This document shows, piece by piece, positions 34,927 to 45,382 of a DNA stretch of 58,883 nt. A model generated the notes under the pieces. It ran no database searches and was not told the DNA's origin. It saw only the letters and a list, made by a program, of their open reading frames with translations. The stretch's first letter is position 1. Each line of letters opens with the position of its first letter. The translations under genes and the position numbers were made by a program. Origin of the DNA: Dethiobacter sp. (GTDB taxonomy: Bacteria; Bacillota; Dethiobacteria; Dethiobacterales; Dethiobacteraceae); contig JAGXRN010000012.1 of assembly GCA_018335875.1 (NCBI GenBank), forward strand, positions 1 to 58,883. Reading direction: 5' to 3'.

Positions 34927-35583
34927 CTACCCAGGGTCGTTCGCACTGACATGTACGACATGGTAACCTTTCCCGTCCAGCTTTTCCAGCAAACCTTTCA
35001 CATCTTTGCAGCCCTGCAGGCGCCAGACAGAGTGGCATATGCCCTCGGCGGGATCGCTTGGCATCACCGCCAGGCTGATTACATTGATGCCCAATGCGTA
35101 GAGAAGCTCTGAGACTTCAGCCAGCACGCCCGGCCTGTCGGGAAGCTCCAGAGACAGGCGCACTCCACCGCGGTTGACACCCAGCATTTCCAAAAATGCT
35201 GTGAATATGTCTGTTTCAGTAATCATGCCCACAAGTTTTCCGTTTTGAACCACAGGCAGTCCGCCGATGCGGTGCTCGCGCATCAGCTTCGCGGCCTCAT
35301 CAATGGGGACATCAGGTGCAACTGTAATCAGCTTCTTAACCATAATATCTTTGACAGGAAGCTTTGCCAGCAGGTAGTTAAGTTCCCAGATACTAAGGCT
35401 GGTAGCCGGCGACGGTGAGGCGCGCATCAAATCAAGCAATGTTACAATCCCTGCCAGCTTTTCCTTATCTACCACCGGCAGGCGTCTTATGCCTTTGCTT
35501 TCCATCATTGCCAGCGCCTCCGGAACAGAGGTTTGCGAAGTGACTACATGCAGTTCCCTTGACATCCTGTCTTTTACCAGCAT
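34927..35583 (-). CDS. CBS-CBS-ACT protein (AcuB-like)
   Basis: 218 residues. Two CBS domains (about 1-58 MLVKDRMSRELHVVTSQTSV; about 75-135 VKDIMVKKLITVAPDVPIDE) form an adenosine-nucleotide-sensing pair, followed by an ACT domain (about 140-212, VRLSLELPDRPGVLAEVSEL). This order is that of Bacillus AcuB, linked to acetoin metabolism, but no acetoin genes are nearby, so the regulated target is unknown. A cytosolic ligand sensor. Confidence 0.9.
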   Translation of the reverse strand: MLVKDRMSRELHVVTSQTSVPEALAMMESKGIRRLPVVDKEKLAGIVTLLDLMRASPSPATSLSIWELNYLLAKLPVKDIMVKKLITVAPDVPIDEAAKLMREHRIGGLPVVQNGKLVGMITETDIFTAFLEMLGVNRGGVRLSLELPDRPGVLAEVSELLYALGINVISLAVMPSDPAEGICHSVWRLQGCKDVKGLLEKLDGKGYHVVHVSANDPG

Positions 35584-35775
35584 TCAGACATCCCTCCTCC
35601 TCATTATTATCTACTTACATTTTATCAACATTTTTCCATTCTGTGAAGATAGTTGCCGCTATCAAATATAAATATTGTGCAATTTTTAGAAACATATTTC
35701 ATTTTTTTTACTATTTTTCTTATCTTCGGGGAAAATGATATTAAGATTAAGGAGACTAAGGAGGCCAGAAGCAGC

Positions 35776-36114
35776 TTGGATCTGCACGCCATTGAGGCTT
35801 TGTTTTTTAACATAATATCGCTCCTCGTTTTAATGCTGGAAATTTTCGGCGCAATTATCATTGCTTTCTCAGGAGCAGGAATTTTTCTGCATTTCCTGCG
35901 CACAAGCAGAGACGGCCGCGATGTGCGACTCACCTTTGCCCGTTACCTTGTGTTTGGGCTTGAGTTTAAACTGGCGGGTGAAATACTGCGCACAGTAGTT
36001 GTACGGACTATAAACGAAGTTATCCTTCTTGGCTCCATAATCTTTCTGCGCGCCATACTCAATTTTGTAGTTCACTGGGAGATCCGCCAGGAGAAACAGG
36101 ACCGTGACGATTAG
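35776..36114 (+). CDS. DUF1622 membrane protein
   Basis: 112 residues from the TTG at 35776, with AAGGAGG 11 nt upstream. The frame is open back to 35653, but the added part (QFLETYFIFFTIFLIFGEND) does not match the family as I know it. Core: LLVLMLEIFGAIIIAFSGAG, RDGRDVRLTFARYLVFGLEF and VILLGSIIFLRAILNFVVHW, with three hydrophobic segments. DUF1622 proteins are small inner-membrane proteins of unknown function. Confidence 0.75.
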   Translation: MDLHAIEALFFNIISLLVLMLEIFGAIIIAFSGAGIFLHFLRTSRDGRDVRLTFARYLVFGLEFKLAGEILRTVVVRTINEVILLGSIIFLRAILNFVVHWEIRQEKQDRDD

Positions 36115-36188
36115 AGACCGGCCTAACATCCCGCATACTCCACCTGCATAACAGACTAAATACAGACAACAATACAGATTAAATATGG

Positions 36189-36217
36189 TTGCACAGGGCT
36201 TAGTGATGTTATATAAT
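36189..36217 (+). promoter_or_regulatory. Promoter of the DUF294/exonuclease operon
   Basis: TTGCAC (36189-36194) and TATAAT (36212-36217) with 17-nt spacing, 44 nt before the ATG. Confidence 0.6.
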
Positions 36218-36261
36218 AGATTAAGTAGTATAAATTTTCAGAAAATGCGGAGTGTCCGCCA

Positions 36262-38196
36262 ATGAAGCTTATATTCCATAATAATGAACTGATTGCTACT
36301 GAGACCTTTTTAGCTGAGGTTCCCCCATTTAATCTGCTGGACAAAAAAACGATTGCATCTATCATTGACAGGATTGAGGTACGGGAGTTTCTGAAAGGAT
36401 CTTATGTATTCCGTCAGGGCGACTCCTCTCTTCAATCCCTGTTTATTGTTGTCTCCGGCACGGCTGAAGTTACAGTGTTAAATGACCAAGACCAGGAGGC
36501 TGTCACAGGCCTCCGTACTGAGCTTATGTTTTTCGGTGAAACAGGCTTCTTCTTTGACGAGCCCTATCCCGCATCTGTAAGGGCAGCCACCAACCTGACC
36601 TGCCTTGTCATTCCATACGAAGTTTTTGAAAACACCCTTAGCCAGATCCCCGAGTTTTCCATTCAGTTAAACCTGCTGCTCGCTGAAAGGATGCGCACTG
36701 TATACCTGGCCATGACAAAAGATACAGCCGGGTTGCAAAATTCCATGGAGCAGCCCATGCGAAAACGCGTAGCTGACCTGATGTCAACACCGGCGGCAAC
36801 CTGTTTCGCTGCTGAAGAAATATCTGTTTTGGCAGCTAAAATGACAGATTTGAATGTATCCTCGCTGGTAGTGGTAAGCCAAGACAATAATCCGCTTGGC
36901 ATAGTTACAGAAAAAGACCTGGTAAGCAAGGTGCTGGCCCGTGGGGAATTCGTTAAACGCCTGACGGCTACTGATGTAATGAGCGGCAGCCTGCTTACAG
37001 TTGCACCAGAAGCCTTTTATTACGAAGCTTTACTCACCATGGTAAAAAACAAAGTAAAGCACCTGGTAGTAACGTCGGGGAATAAACTTGTAGGCATTGT
37101 CACTCTGCGTGATCTGATCATTTCGCGCAGCAGTGGTGCTTTAACAATCGTTAACAGTATAGAAAACCAAAATAATATTGAGGGCCTTGCCAAAGCAAGC
37201 AGAGAGATTGACAAGGTTCTGCAGGCCCTTGTTTCCGAAAAAGCAAGCAGCCAGGAAATCCTGCAAATTATTACAGAGTTTTTCGACCGGCTCACACGCA
37301 AGGTTATCCAGGTCTGCGAACGCGAAATGATAAATGAAGGGTATGGTCCGCCTCCGGTTAGCTATAGCTGGATAACCATGGGCAGCAGCGGGCGCCTGGA
37401 ACAATTTGTTAAGACTGACCAGGATAACGGGATCATTTATGAAAACGTACTCCCTGAAAAGGAAGAAGAGACCAAACATTATTTTCACATTCTGGCTGAG
37501 AAAGTTGTAGAAGGACTTTTTCGCTGCGGCTTCGCAAAGTGCAAGGGAAACGTGATGGCTTCCAACCCCAGCTGGTGCCGCTCGTTCAGGGAATGGCGAG
37601 AAGTTATTTTTGACTGGATAGATAAGTTGGACTCTGAGAATGTTAGGCTGCTCACAATCTTCCTGGATTTCAGGCATATATACGGCAAAAAGAGCCTCTG
37701 TGACCTGCTGCGCAACTTCGTAAACAGGAGATTCCAAAAAGCATCCACAGTTCTCCTCTTTCTGGCGAGAGATGACTTGGGCCACCGTGTACCTCTCAAT
37801 TTTTTTAAACAGATTATTACTGAAAAATCAAAAGAGCACCGTAACAAGGTAAACTTAAAAGGGGCCGCCTGTGTGCACATGGTCGACTGCCTGAGAATTT
37901 TTTCTCTCCGCGAGGGAATTGTGCATACCAATACATTTGAAAGGCTAGACGACCTCTTTAAAAGAGGCGTGTTCTCTAAAGACGACACAGAGGCATTTCA
38001 TGCCGCTTATGAGTCGCTGATGATGTTTAGAATAAGGGAAAGTCTGAAACAGTTGAGTCATGGTCAACAGCCGGACAATTACATTACCCCCGATGAGTTA
38101 AGTAAAAAAGATAAAGCAATTTTACGGGGTGCCTTTTTGGCGGTTGATAAACTTCAAAACCTGACCGGTCACGCTTTTTATGCCTTTATCGGTTAA
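36262..38196 (+). CDS. cNMP-CBS-DUF294 signalling nucleotidyltransferase
   Basis: 644 residues. A cyclic-nucleotide-binding domain (about 20-140, FLKGSYVFRQGDSSLQSLFI), two CBS domains (about 170-295) and then the DUF294 nucleotidyltransferase (about 340-480) with the GlnD-like site MGSSGRLEQFVKTDQDNGI, G-S-x-G-R...D-Q-D, and a C-terminal helical domain (DUF294_C). No membrane part. Such proteins sense nucleotides and probably nucleotidylate or regulate a partner. In many bacteria, as here, a DnaQ-like exonuclease follows at once (18 nt). Confidence 0.9.
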   Translation: MKLIFHNNELIATETFLAEVPPFNLLDKKTIASIIDRIEVREFLKGSYVFRQGDSSLQSLFIVVSGTAEVTVLNDQDQEAVTGLRTELMFFGETGFFFDEPYPASVRAATNLTCLVIPYEVFENTLSQIPEFSIQLNLLLAERMRTVYLAMTKDTAGLQNSMEQPMRKRVADLMSTPAATCFAAEEISVLAAKMTDLNVSSLVVVSQDNNPLGIVTEKDLVSKVLARGEFVKRLTATDVMSGSLLTVAPEAFYYEALLTMVKNKVKHLVVTSGNKLVGIVTLRDLIISRSSGALTIVNSIENQNNIEGLAKASREIDKVLQALVSEKASSQEILQIITEFFDRLTRKVIQVCEREMINEGYGPPPVSYSWITMGSSGRLEQFVKTDQDNGIIYENVLPEKEEETKHYFHILAEKVVEGLFRCGFAKCKGNVMASNPSWCRSFREWREVIFDWIDKLDSENVRLLTIFLDFRHIYGKKSLCDLLRNFVNRRFQKASTVLLFLARDDLGHRVPLNFFKQIITEKSKEHRNKVNLKGAACVHMVDCLRIFSLREGIVHTNTFERLDDLFKRGVFSKDDTEAFHAAYESLMMFRIRESLKQLSHGQQPDNYITPDELSKKDKAILRGAFLAVDKLQNLTGHAFYAFIG

Positions 38197-38214
38197 TTCA
38201 GGGAGTGAAATATA

Positions 38215-39021
38215 ATGCTTCTTACATCCATGAATAAAAACAACGTGCCTGCGAGGCGGAGAAGCCCTCTCTGGCAAATCTTTGTCTACCGCCTCCTCTA
38301 CAAATTTTATAAAGTACGCGCAGAGAAACGCGGCTCACAGAACGGATACGAACCTGAGCCTGCTATAACCAGCGCCTTGGCTGAAAAATCGCTCCAACTG
38401 CAAAAGCAGGCTGACTGGAACCGCCCGCTAAAAGGAAGCCGCTATATTATATTTGACACAGAAACAACAGGGTTTTATCCTTATCATGGTGACGAAATAA
38501 TTTCAATCGGTGGTGTTGTGGTTGAAGATGGGGTTATCCGTGAAGACCAGGTCTTTCACGAACTGGTCAACCCCTACCGCACTATCCCGCCTGCAGTCAC
38601 ACAAATAACAGGTATCAGTGACAGTATGGTTGCCGATAAAAGAGGAGTATGCAGTGTTATCAATGACTTCCTGGATTTTATCGGAGATGGGATATTGGTT
38701 GCCCACAATGCCGACTTTGACATGGCCTTTTTAAACATAAAGCTAAACTGGTATACACGTACCGAAATTTATAACCCTGTCATCGATACACTAAAACTTT
38801 CCCGTGCCCTCACCCCTGAGCTGCATTCACATGATCTCGACAGTCTGCTGAGAGTTCACAAGGTGACACCAAATGGGCGCCACACCGCACTTGGCGACTC
38901 ACTGATGACAGCTGAAATATTCCTAAACTATCTAAATAAGTTGAATGAAAAAGAGATTGAGACTCTCAAGCAGCTTTATTACTACCTCCATGTCAAAAAT
39001 AATTTAGCCTTTTCGCCCTAG
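38215..39021 (+). CDS. DnaQ-like 3'-5' exonuclease
   Basis: 268 residues. DEDDh family: YIIFDTETTGFYP (first Asp and Glu), VAHNADFDMAFLN (third acid) and HTALGDSLMTAEIFL (catalytic His and last Asp). The first 75 residues form a basic leader (RRRSPLWQIFVYRLLYKFYK) found in the homologues paired with DUF294 proteins. A role in nucleic-acid trimming or repair is likely; it is not the DNA polymerase III epsilon of this host, since DnaE3-type genomes use PolC. Confidence 0.9.
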   Translation: MLLTSMNKNNVPARRRSPLWQIFVYRLLYKFYKVRAEKRGSQNGYEPEPAITSALAEKSLQLQKQADWNRPLKGSRYIIFDTETTGFYPYHGDEIISIGGVVVEDGVIREDQVFHELVNPYRTIPPAVTQITGISDSMVADKRGVCSVINDFLDFIGDGILVAHNADFDMAFLNIKLNWYTRTEIYNPVIDTLKLSRALTPELHSHDLDSLLRVHKVTPNGRHTALGDSLMTAEIFLNYLNKLNEKEIETLKQLYYYLHVKNNLAFSP

Positions 39022-39043
39022 ATTTTCGCAATCTTTTGAATTT

Positions 39044-39082
39044 GCACAACGGCCCTGGCGTCAGCTGGGGCCGTTGCAATCT
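39044..39082 (+). terminator. Terminator after the exonuclease gene
   Basis: CAACGGCCC...GGGCCGTTG stem followed by CAATCTTCTT. The T-run is poor, so the strength is uncertain. Confidence 0.5.
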
Positions 39083-39127
39083 TCTTGTATATGAGTTAAA
39101 ATTTACTCATGCTTAGGAGGTGTAGAG

Positions 39128-40453
39128 TTGGCAAAAATTGTCCCTTTTCGAGGTATTCTCTACAACAACAGTAAGGCAGGAAATATGTCCGATCTGGTCA
39201 CTCCTCCTTACGACGTAATTGGTGAGCGGGAACAGCGGGAGTACTACAAAAAAAGCCAGTATAATGTGATACGACTGGAATACGGGGATACAAGAAAGAC
39301 TGATGATTCACATGACAACCGCTACACACGTGCTGCAGCCTTTTTTGCAAAATGGTTGGCAGAAGATATATTGGTACGTGAAAAAAGCCAGTCTGTATAT
39401 TTATATGAACAAGAGTTCGAGGCAAGCGGCCACCGGCTGACCCGCAGCGGCATTATCTGCGGCGTTGGCGTGGAGGACTACAAGACGGGTACGGTCCTGC
39501 CGCACGAAGAAACTCTTGCCAAGGCCAAAGCAGACCGTCTTGACCTGCTGCGCCACTGCCGGGCCAACTTCAGCCCGATTTTTGGGCTCTACGACGATCC
39601 ATGCCTGACAGTGGAAAACCTTGCTTCATCCTACACAAAAAGCGATCCTCTTCTTTCTTTCCGGGATGATAACGGTGAAACCCACCGGCTTTGGCGGATA
39701 GACAAAGCTGCCGACCTCAACACCATTATAAGAGAATTCAGTGAAAAGAAAGTTTACATCGCAGACGGACATCACCGTTATGAAACAGCTCTGGCATTTC
39801 ACCGGGAAATGCTCCTTGCCGGAAACAGCAACTATAATTTTGTGCTGATGACACTGGTCAACCTCTACGACCCCGGCCTTGTAATCCTGCCTGCCCACCG
39901 GTTAGTGAAGAATATCCCTGATTTTGCAACTGCTGACTTACTGGCTTCCCTGGCAGAAAACTTTACAGTCACGCCGGTAGAGCTTCCGGCAACCGGCAGG
40001 GAAACGGCGGCAGCAGCCAAACTCCAGGCTGCACAGGATTCTTCAGACGGCTGTCATATTTTCTGCCTCTACGCTGCAGGAATGCTCTACAGGCTGTCGC
40101 TGCCGCGCACAGCGGCCAGGGAATTGATGGCAAAAAAGGCCCCAGAGATGTCTTTAGCCTGGCGCAGCCTTGATGTTGCTGTACTGCAGTGCCTGGTGCT
40201 TGAAGACAGATTGGGTATTTATCAAGAAGCCCGGCACAGTGGTTCTAACCTTGTTTACACTCACAGCGTGTCCCAGGCACTGGATGAGGTTGATTCCGCC
40301 GCCTGCCAGGCTGCATTTATGCTCAGTGCTACCAGGGTTCCCGAGGTGCTAGATGTCGCCTCGGCAGGAGATAAGATGCCGCAAAAATCAACATATTTTT
40401 ATCCAAAGCTTATAACGGGCCTGGTTATAAACGACTTCAGCATAGGCCGTTGA
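39128..40453 (+). CDS. DUF1015 protein
   Basis: 441 residues from a TTG with AGGAGGTG 4 nt upstream, full family length. Signature: PFRGILYNNSKAG, then DLVTPPYDVI; NVIRLEYGD; LPHEETLAKAKADRLDLLRH; IADGHHRYETAL. Members are found in many anaerobes; a link to serine or hydroxyacid kinase-like chemistry has been suggested but I cannot see it here. The stop codon lies inside the left arm of the palindromic element (copy B). Confidence 0.88.
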   Translation: MAKIVPFRGILYNNSKAGNMSDLVTPPYDVIGEREQREYYKKSQYNVIRLEYGDTRKTDDSHDNRYTRAAAFFAKWLAEDILVREKSQSVYLYEQEFEASGHRLTRSGIICGVGVEDYKTGTVLPHEETLAKAKADRLDLLRHCRANFSPIFGLYDDPCLTVENLASSYTKSDPLLSFRDDNGETHRLWRIDKAADLNTIIREFSEKKVYIADGHHRYETALAFHREMLLAGNSNYNFVLMTLVNLYDPGLVILPAHRLVKNIPDFATADLLASLAENFTVTPVELPATGRETAAAAKLQAAQDSSDGCHIFCLYAAGMLYRLSLPRTAARELMAKKAPEMSLAWRSLDVAVLQCLVLEDRLGIYQEARHSGSNLVYTHSVSQALDEVDSAACQAAFMLSATRVPEVLDVASAGDKMPQKSTYFYPKLITGLVINDFSIGR

Positions 40454-40567
40454 AAAAGGCGCATAACTTTGTCGCTGCGAATGCCCGGCATCCTCAACGT
40501 ATATTAATATACGCCTGCGGTGCCGGGCATTCTGGCTTCGCGTTCTGCATCCTTTTTGAACGGCCTA
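40444..40567. repeat. Palindromic repeat element, copy B
   Basis: Outer arms AGGCCGTTGAAAAAGG and CCTTTTTGAACGGCCT; inner arms ATGCCCGGCA and TGCCGGGCAT; centre CGTATATTAATATACG. About 75 percent identical to copy A, with paired changes on both arms. It overlaps the stop codon of the DUF1015 gene. Confidence 0.8.
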
Positions 40568-40619
40568 GGTCAAACAATAAATTTTCATCCACAAAATAAA
40601 TGCAGACTTTAAAGTATGA

Positions 40620-41684
40620 TCACAATTCTCTTTTCACGTTAATTAAAGTGCTGGCCTGACGTGCGGCGGTGATAATATCCATTGCCCGGCTGTCAATACT
40701 CCCGCTCTTGTGCACCGTTTCCTGTTTAAGCGGACGGTTCCACTGTCCAAGCTCGGACAGGGTGGTTACCACAGCTTCTGCTTGGCCCCTCAGGTGATAG
40801 CCCCCTTCCAGGAAGAGGACCACTCTTCCCTCGCAATGCCTGTCTGCTATTTCCCTCACATGGCGAGCCATATTGGCATAGCCTGCAAAACTAAGCCTCA
40901 TACCAGCCAGTGGGTCGTCATGATATGCATCCTGCCCGGCAGAAACAAAAAGCAGCTCCGGCTTGAAGGCATCAGCGAGTGGTTCGACTATTTCCCTGAA
41001 CACTGCAGCATATTCTTCGTCACCGGATCCAGGCGGGAGCGGGACATTTACAGTGTAACCGGAGCCTTCGCCCTTGCCTGTCTCGTCGATGTAACCCGAG
41101 CCGGGGAAAGCGGGACTTTGATGGACCGACATGAAAAGGACACGGGGATCCTGGTAGAATGTTTCCTGCGTGCCGTTGCCGTGGTGCACGTCCCAGTCCA
41201 AATAGAGGATACGGGAAATGCCGTACTTCTCAATGGCTTCTTTGGCTGCAATTGCCCCGTTGTTAAAGATACAAAATCCCATACCCCGGTGTGTTTCTGC
41301 ATGATGCCCTGGCGGGCGTCCCAGCGAGTAGCATGCCTTAAGACGGCCCTCAAGCACTGTCCTCACCGCCTTTAAAGCGCCGCCGGCTGAGAGAAGAGCC
41401 ACTTCATACGAGTGCGGTGTGAGATATGTATCCGCGTCCAGATAGCTGCGTCCGCGCTCGCACAGCTCGCGCACACTTTTTATATACGCTTCGGTGTGCA
41501 CGCGGGCCACCTCTTCAATTTCTGCAGGTAATGGCGCCAGTTGCTCCATTTTTTCAAATAAACGCTCATCTTTAAGGATTGTTAAGATTGCTTCCAATCT
41601 TTCTTTTTTTTCTGGGTGGTGTGCGTTGGTATGCAAGAAGAAGTCTGGATGATAAATGATGCCAATTTCCGGTTTAACCTCCAA
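40620..41684 (-). CDS. Histone-deacetylase-family amidohydrolase
   Basis: 354 residues from a TTG with GAGGAGG 8 nt upstream. Zinc-dependent deacetylase fold: charge-relay RPPGHHAETHRGMGFCIFNN, metal ligands in YLDWDVHHGNGTQE and SAGQDAYHDDPLAGM, and FLEGGYHL near the end. Bacterial members include AcuC, acetoin utilisation, and polyamine or acetyl-lysine deacetylases. A CBS-ACT protein of AcuB type lies 5 kb away, but the two are not one operon. Confidence 0.93.
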   Translation of the reverse strand: MEVKPEIGIIYHPDFFLHTNAHHPEKKERLEAILTILKDERLFEKMEQLAPLPAEIEEVARVHTEAYIKSVRELCERGRSYLDADTYLTPHSYEVALLSAGGALKAVRTVLEGRLKACYSLGRPPGHHAETHRGMGFCIFNNGAIAAKEAIEKYGISRILYLDWDVHHGNGTQETFYQDPRVLFMSVHQSPAFPGSGYIDETGKGEGSGYTVNVPLPPGSGDEEYAAVFREIVEPLADAFKPELLFVSAGQDAYHDDPLAGMRLSFAGYANMARHVREIADRHCEGRVVLFLEGGYHLRGQAEAVVTTLSELGQWNRPLKQETVHKSGSIDSRAMDIITAARQASTLINVKREL

Positions 41685-41707
41685 CAGGGCCGCCTCCTCT
41701 TCAACTA

Positions 41708-42100
41708 TTAGCGACGGAAAATATGTAATGTGCCTGCCTCCAGGGCCTTTTTCAGCCTTACCAGTATAAACCTCTTAATAACCTGCCTGCTGCCGGGGAT
41801 AAGCAGCAGAAAACCCGCGGTGTCTGAGATTAGTCCGGGCGTAAGTAAAAAAGCGCCGCCGACCAGAACCAGCATGCCGTTCATCAGTGCATCGCCCGGC
41901 AGCTCACCGCAGCGCAGGCAGTCTGCAATTTCCCGCAGCACAAAAAAACCCTGTGCCCTTGCCAGCATTACACCAAAAAAACCGGTGCTGACAACGAGCA
42001 GAATGGTAAGGGCCGGCCCGACTCTCTGTCCAATCACAATCAGAAGATACAGCTCAAGCAGCGGGCCAAGAGTAAACAACAGCAGCAGTTTAAAGAACAT
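41708..42100 (-). CDS. FxsA-family membrane protein
   Basis: 130 residues. LLFTLGPLLELYLLIVIGQR, then GVMLARAQGFFVLRE and GGAFLLTPGLISDTAGFLLL are the FxsA hallmarks: three to four membrane segments and an amphipathic tail. FxsA relieves phage T7 F exclusion in E. coli; the ordinary role is unknown. It starts 6 nt after the thioesterase stop and is probably co-transcribed with it. Confidence 0.9.
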   Translation of the reverse strand: MFFKLLLLFTLGPLLELYLLIVIGQRVGPALTILLVVSTGFFGVMLARAQGFFVLREIADCLRCGELPGDALMNGMLVLVGGAFLLTPGLISDTAGFLLLIPGSRQVIKRFILVRLKKALEAGTLHIFRR

Positions 42101-42106
42101 GGCATT

Positions 42107-42529
42107 CTACTCCACATTTTCCCCGGCAGCCTCCAGCAGGCGCCGCCAGAGGAAAGGATTTTGTTTTTTAAGAACAACCGGTTTTCCGTTTTTACTGACA
42201 AAAGCGTGCTCGGTTTCCCCCCGCACAAGCAATTCATTCTCCCGGAATATTTCGTATTTAAAAGCAATCCTTACTTCCTGGATGCTGGTAACATCGGTGA
42301 CTACGCGCACCATTTCATCATAGCGTGCAGGTACTTTGAAGTGGGCAAAAGCTCTCGTCACAGGCAAAAAGATATCATTTCTCTCAAATTCATTATAAGG
42401 CATGCCAAGTTGCCTGAAATACTCGGTTCGTCCGGCTTCAAACCAGACAAAGTAATTAGCATAATACACGACGCCCATCTGGTCTGTTTCGGCGTAGCGC
42501 ACGCGAATATTGATTTCCCCGCTTTTCAT
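42107..42529 (-). CDS. YbgC-type acyl-CoA thioesterase
   Basis: 140 residues with the hot-dog fold: INIRVRYAETDQMGVVYYAN has the catalytic Asp of the 4-hydroxybenzoyl-CoA thioesterase family, and YFVWFEAGRTEYFRQLG is the central helix. It hydrolyses short-chain or aromatic acyl-CoA. It sits 12 nt downstream of the pyruvate kinase gene, apparently in the same transcript. Confidence 0.9.
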   Translation of the reverse strand: MKSGEINIRVRYAETDQMGVVYYANYFVWFEAGRTEYFRQLGMPYNEFERNDIFLPVTRAFAHFKVPARYDEMVRVVTDVTSIQEVRIAFKYEIFRENELLVRGETEHAFVSKNGKPVVLKKQNPFLWRRLLEAAGENVE

Positions 42530-42541
42530 AGCATCACCCCT

Positions 42542-44290
42542 CTATAATATGGTAGCCTTACCGCTATAGACCAGGCCCCTTGTGGTGTCAATTGTCACTG
42601 TTTCACCACTGGTTAAAAGTGTTGTGGCGTCCTTAGCCCCCACAAGTACCGGAATGCCCAGAGTTAGGGCCACCACGGCGGCATGTGAAGTCAGGCCGCC
42701 TTCTTCCACAATTAGACCCGATACGGATTTCAGGTAGGGCACATAACTGCTGTCTGTGGACGGTGTTACCAGGATTTCTCCTTCCTCCAGCAAAGACGCT
42801 CCTGCAGCATTGAAAACCACCCTCACCGGGCCGGTTGCAGGTTTTTTACCAAGGCCGGTGCCCTGGAGCAGGACTTTTCCCACGGTGTGGACACGGAGCA
42901 GGTTGGTGGTGCCGCTTACACCAACCGGCACGCCGGCAGTAATAATGACTAAGTCTCCATTCTTAATATACCCGCTGTCTAAGGATGCCTCCACTGCCGA
43001 ATTGAACATTTCATCGGTGGAAGTGGTAGGTCGGCAAAGTACCGGAAAAACACCCCATGTCAGGGCAAGTATACGTGCCACCTGTTCCCGTGGTGTTACC
43101 GCAATGATGCGGGCTTTTGGCTTATACTTGGAAACCATGCGGGCGGTATGCCCCGACTGGGTAGCGGTAATAATGGCGGCAGCACCCAATTCCTGGGCGG
43201 CGTAGCAGGTGGCATAAGAGATGGCATCTGTGACACTGCGTTCAGCCGGCGGTTCAAAACTCTCCAGCATCTGGGCATAATGAAGGGCGGTTTCGGTCCT
43301 CTCTGCAATCCTGGCCATGGTGCGCACAGCATCGATGGGGTAGCGGCCCACAGCTGTTTCACCTGAGAGCATGACCGCGTCTGTGCCATCGAATATGGCG
43401 TTTGCCACATCACTGGCCTCAGCGCGTGTGGGGCGCGGATTGCGGATCATGGAGTCGAGCATCTGAGTGGCTGTAATTACAGGCTTGCCAAGTGAGTTGC
43501 ACCTGGAAATAATCAGCTTCTGCACAAGGGGAACATCCTCGGTCGGTATCTCAACACCAAGATCCCCCCTTGCCACCATCACACCGTCGGCTACCTCAAG
43601 TATCTGCTCCAGGTTATCCACGCCTTCCTGGCTTTCAATCTTAGCGATTATCAGGATGTTGGAGTGGTGCTGTTCAAGGATGGCACGGATAGCCAGGATA
43701 TCGGAGGCCTTGCGTACAAACGAGGCGGCGATAAAGTCAAAGTCATTCCTGATGGCGAAGATAATATCGTCACAGTCTTTTTCCGAGACAGCAGGCAAAT
43801 TTAATTGCGCTCCCGGAATATTAACCCCTTTGCGCCCGCTGAGTTCCCCTCCTGTCACGACGCGGCAGATTACATCTGACTCTTTAACAGAAAGGACTTC
43901 AAGCACGACTAGTCCATCGTCCAGCAGTATTTTCATGCCAGGCTCCACATCCCTGACAATGTCAGGATAGTTTACAGATACAGCGTGTACGCTGCCCTCC
44001 AACTTACCGGTGTTGAGAGTGAACTGGTCCCCTTCAGTCAATACTACTTTTTTTTCTTTAAATGAACCGATACGGATTTCAGGTCCCTTTGTATCAAGCA
44101 TGAGTGCAATGTCGCTTTTCATCTCCCTGGCTGCCTTCCTTGCCGCGTTCATAGTTACAGCCTGCTCCTCATGGGTACCGTGAGAAAAATTCAGCCTGGC
44201 CACATTCATACCCGAGGCAATCAACTGCTTCAATATTTCAACACTGCTAGATGCCGGCCCCAGTGTACATACGATTTTTGTCCTCCTCAT
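42542..44290 (-). CDS. pyk: Pyruvate kinase with C-terminal PEP-utiliser domain
   Basis: 582 residues. Last step of glycolysis (PEP + ADP to pyruvate + ATP). TKIVCTLGPAS, MNVARLNFSHG, the K in ARGDLGVEIP region and the MLDSMIRNPRPTRAEASDVA active loop are intact. The extra C-terminal domain (about 475-582) holds the phosphohistidine motif GGLTSHAAVVALTLGIPVLV, typical of Bacillus and clostridial enzymes. It lies behind pfkA, forming the common pfkA-pyk pair. Confidence 0.97.
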   Translation of the reverse strand: MRRTKIVCTLGPASSSVEILKQLIASGMNVARLNFSHGTHEEQAVTMNAARKAAREMKSDIALMLDTKGPEIRIGSFKEKKVVLTEGDQFTLNTGKLEGSVHAVSVNYPDIVRDVEPGMKILLDDGLVVLEVLSVKESDVICRVVTGGELSGRKGVNIPGAQLNLPAVSEKDCDDIIFAIRNDFDFIAASFVRKASDILAIRAILEQHHSNILIIAKIESQEGVDNLEQILEVADGVMVARGDLGVEIPTEDVPLVQKLIISRCNSLGKPVITATQMLDSMIRNPRPTRAEASDVANAIFDGTDAVMLSGETAVGRYPIDAVRTMARIAERTETALHYAQMLESFEPPAERSVTDAISYATCYAAQELGAAAIITATQSGHTARMVSKYKPKARIIAVTPREQVARILALTWGVFPVLCRPTTSTDEMFNSAVEASLDSGYIKNGDLVIITAGVPVGVSGTTNLLRVHTVGKVLLQGTGLGKKPATGPVRVVFNAAGASLLEEGEILVTPSTDSSYVPYLKSVSGLIVEEGGLTSHAAVVALTLGIPVLVGAKDATTLLTSGETVTIDTTRGLVYSGKATIL

Positions 44291-44368
44291 TATTACCTCC
44301 CGATTCCATAAGTCGTTGTTTCTTCCCAGTCAAACGGAACTGTGTGTCTGCAGACAGCACAGAAGAAG

Positions 44369-45349
<981 letters not shown>

Positions 45350-45382
45350 TCACTACAGCTGAGCCAAGGCGTAGCTATAGTG

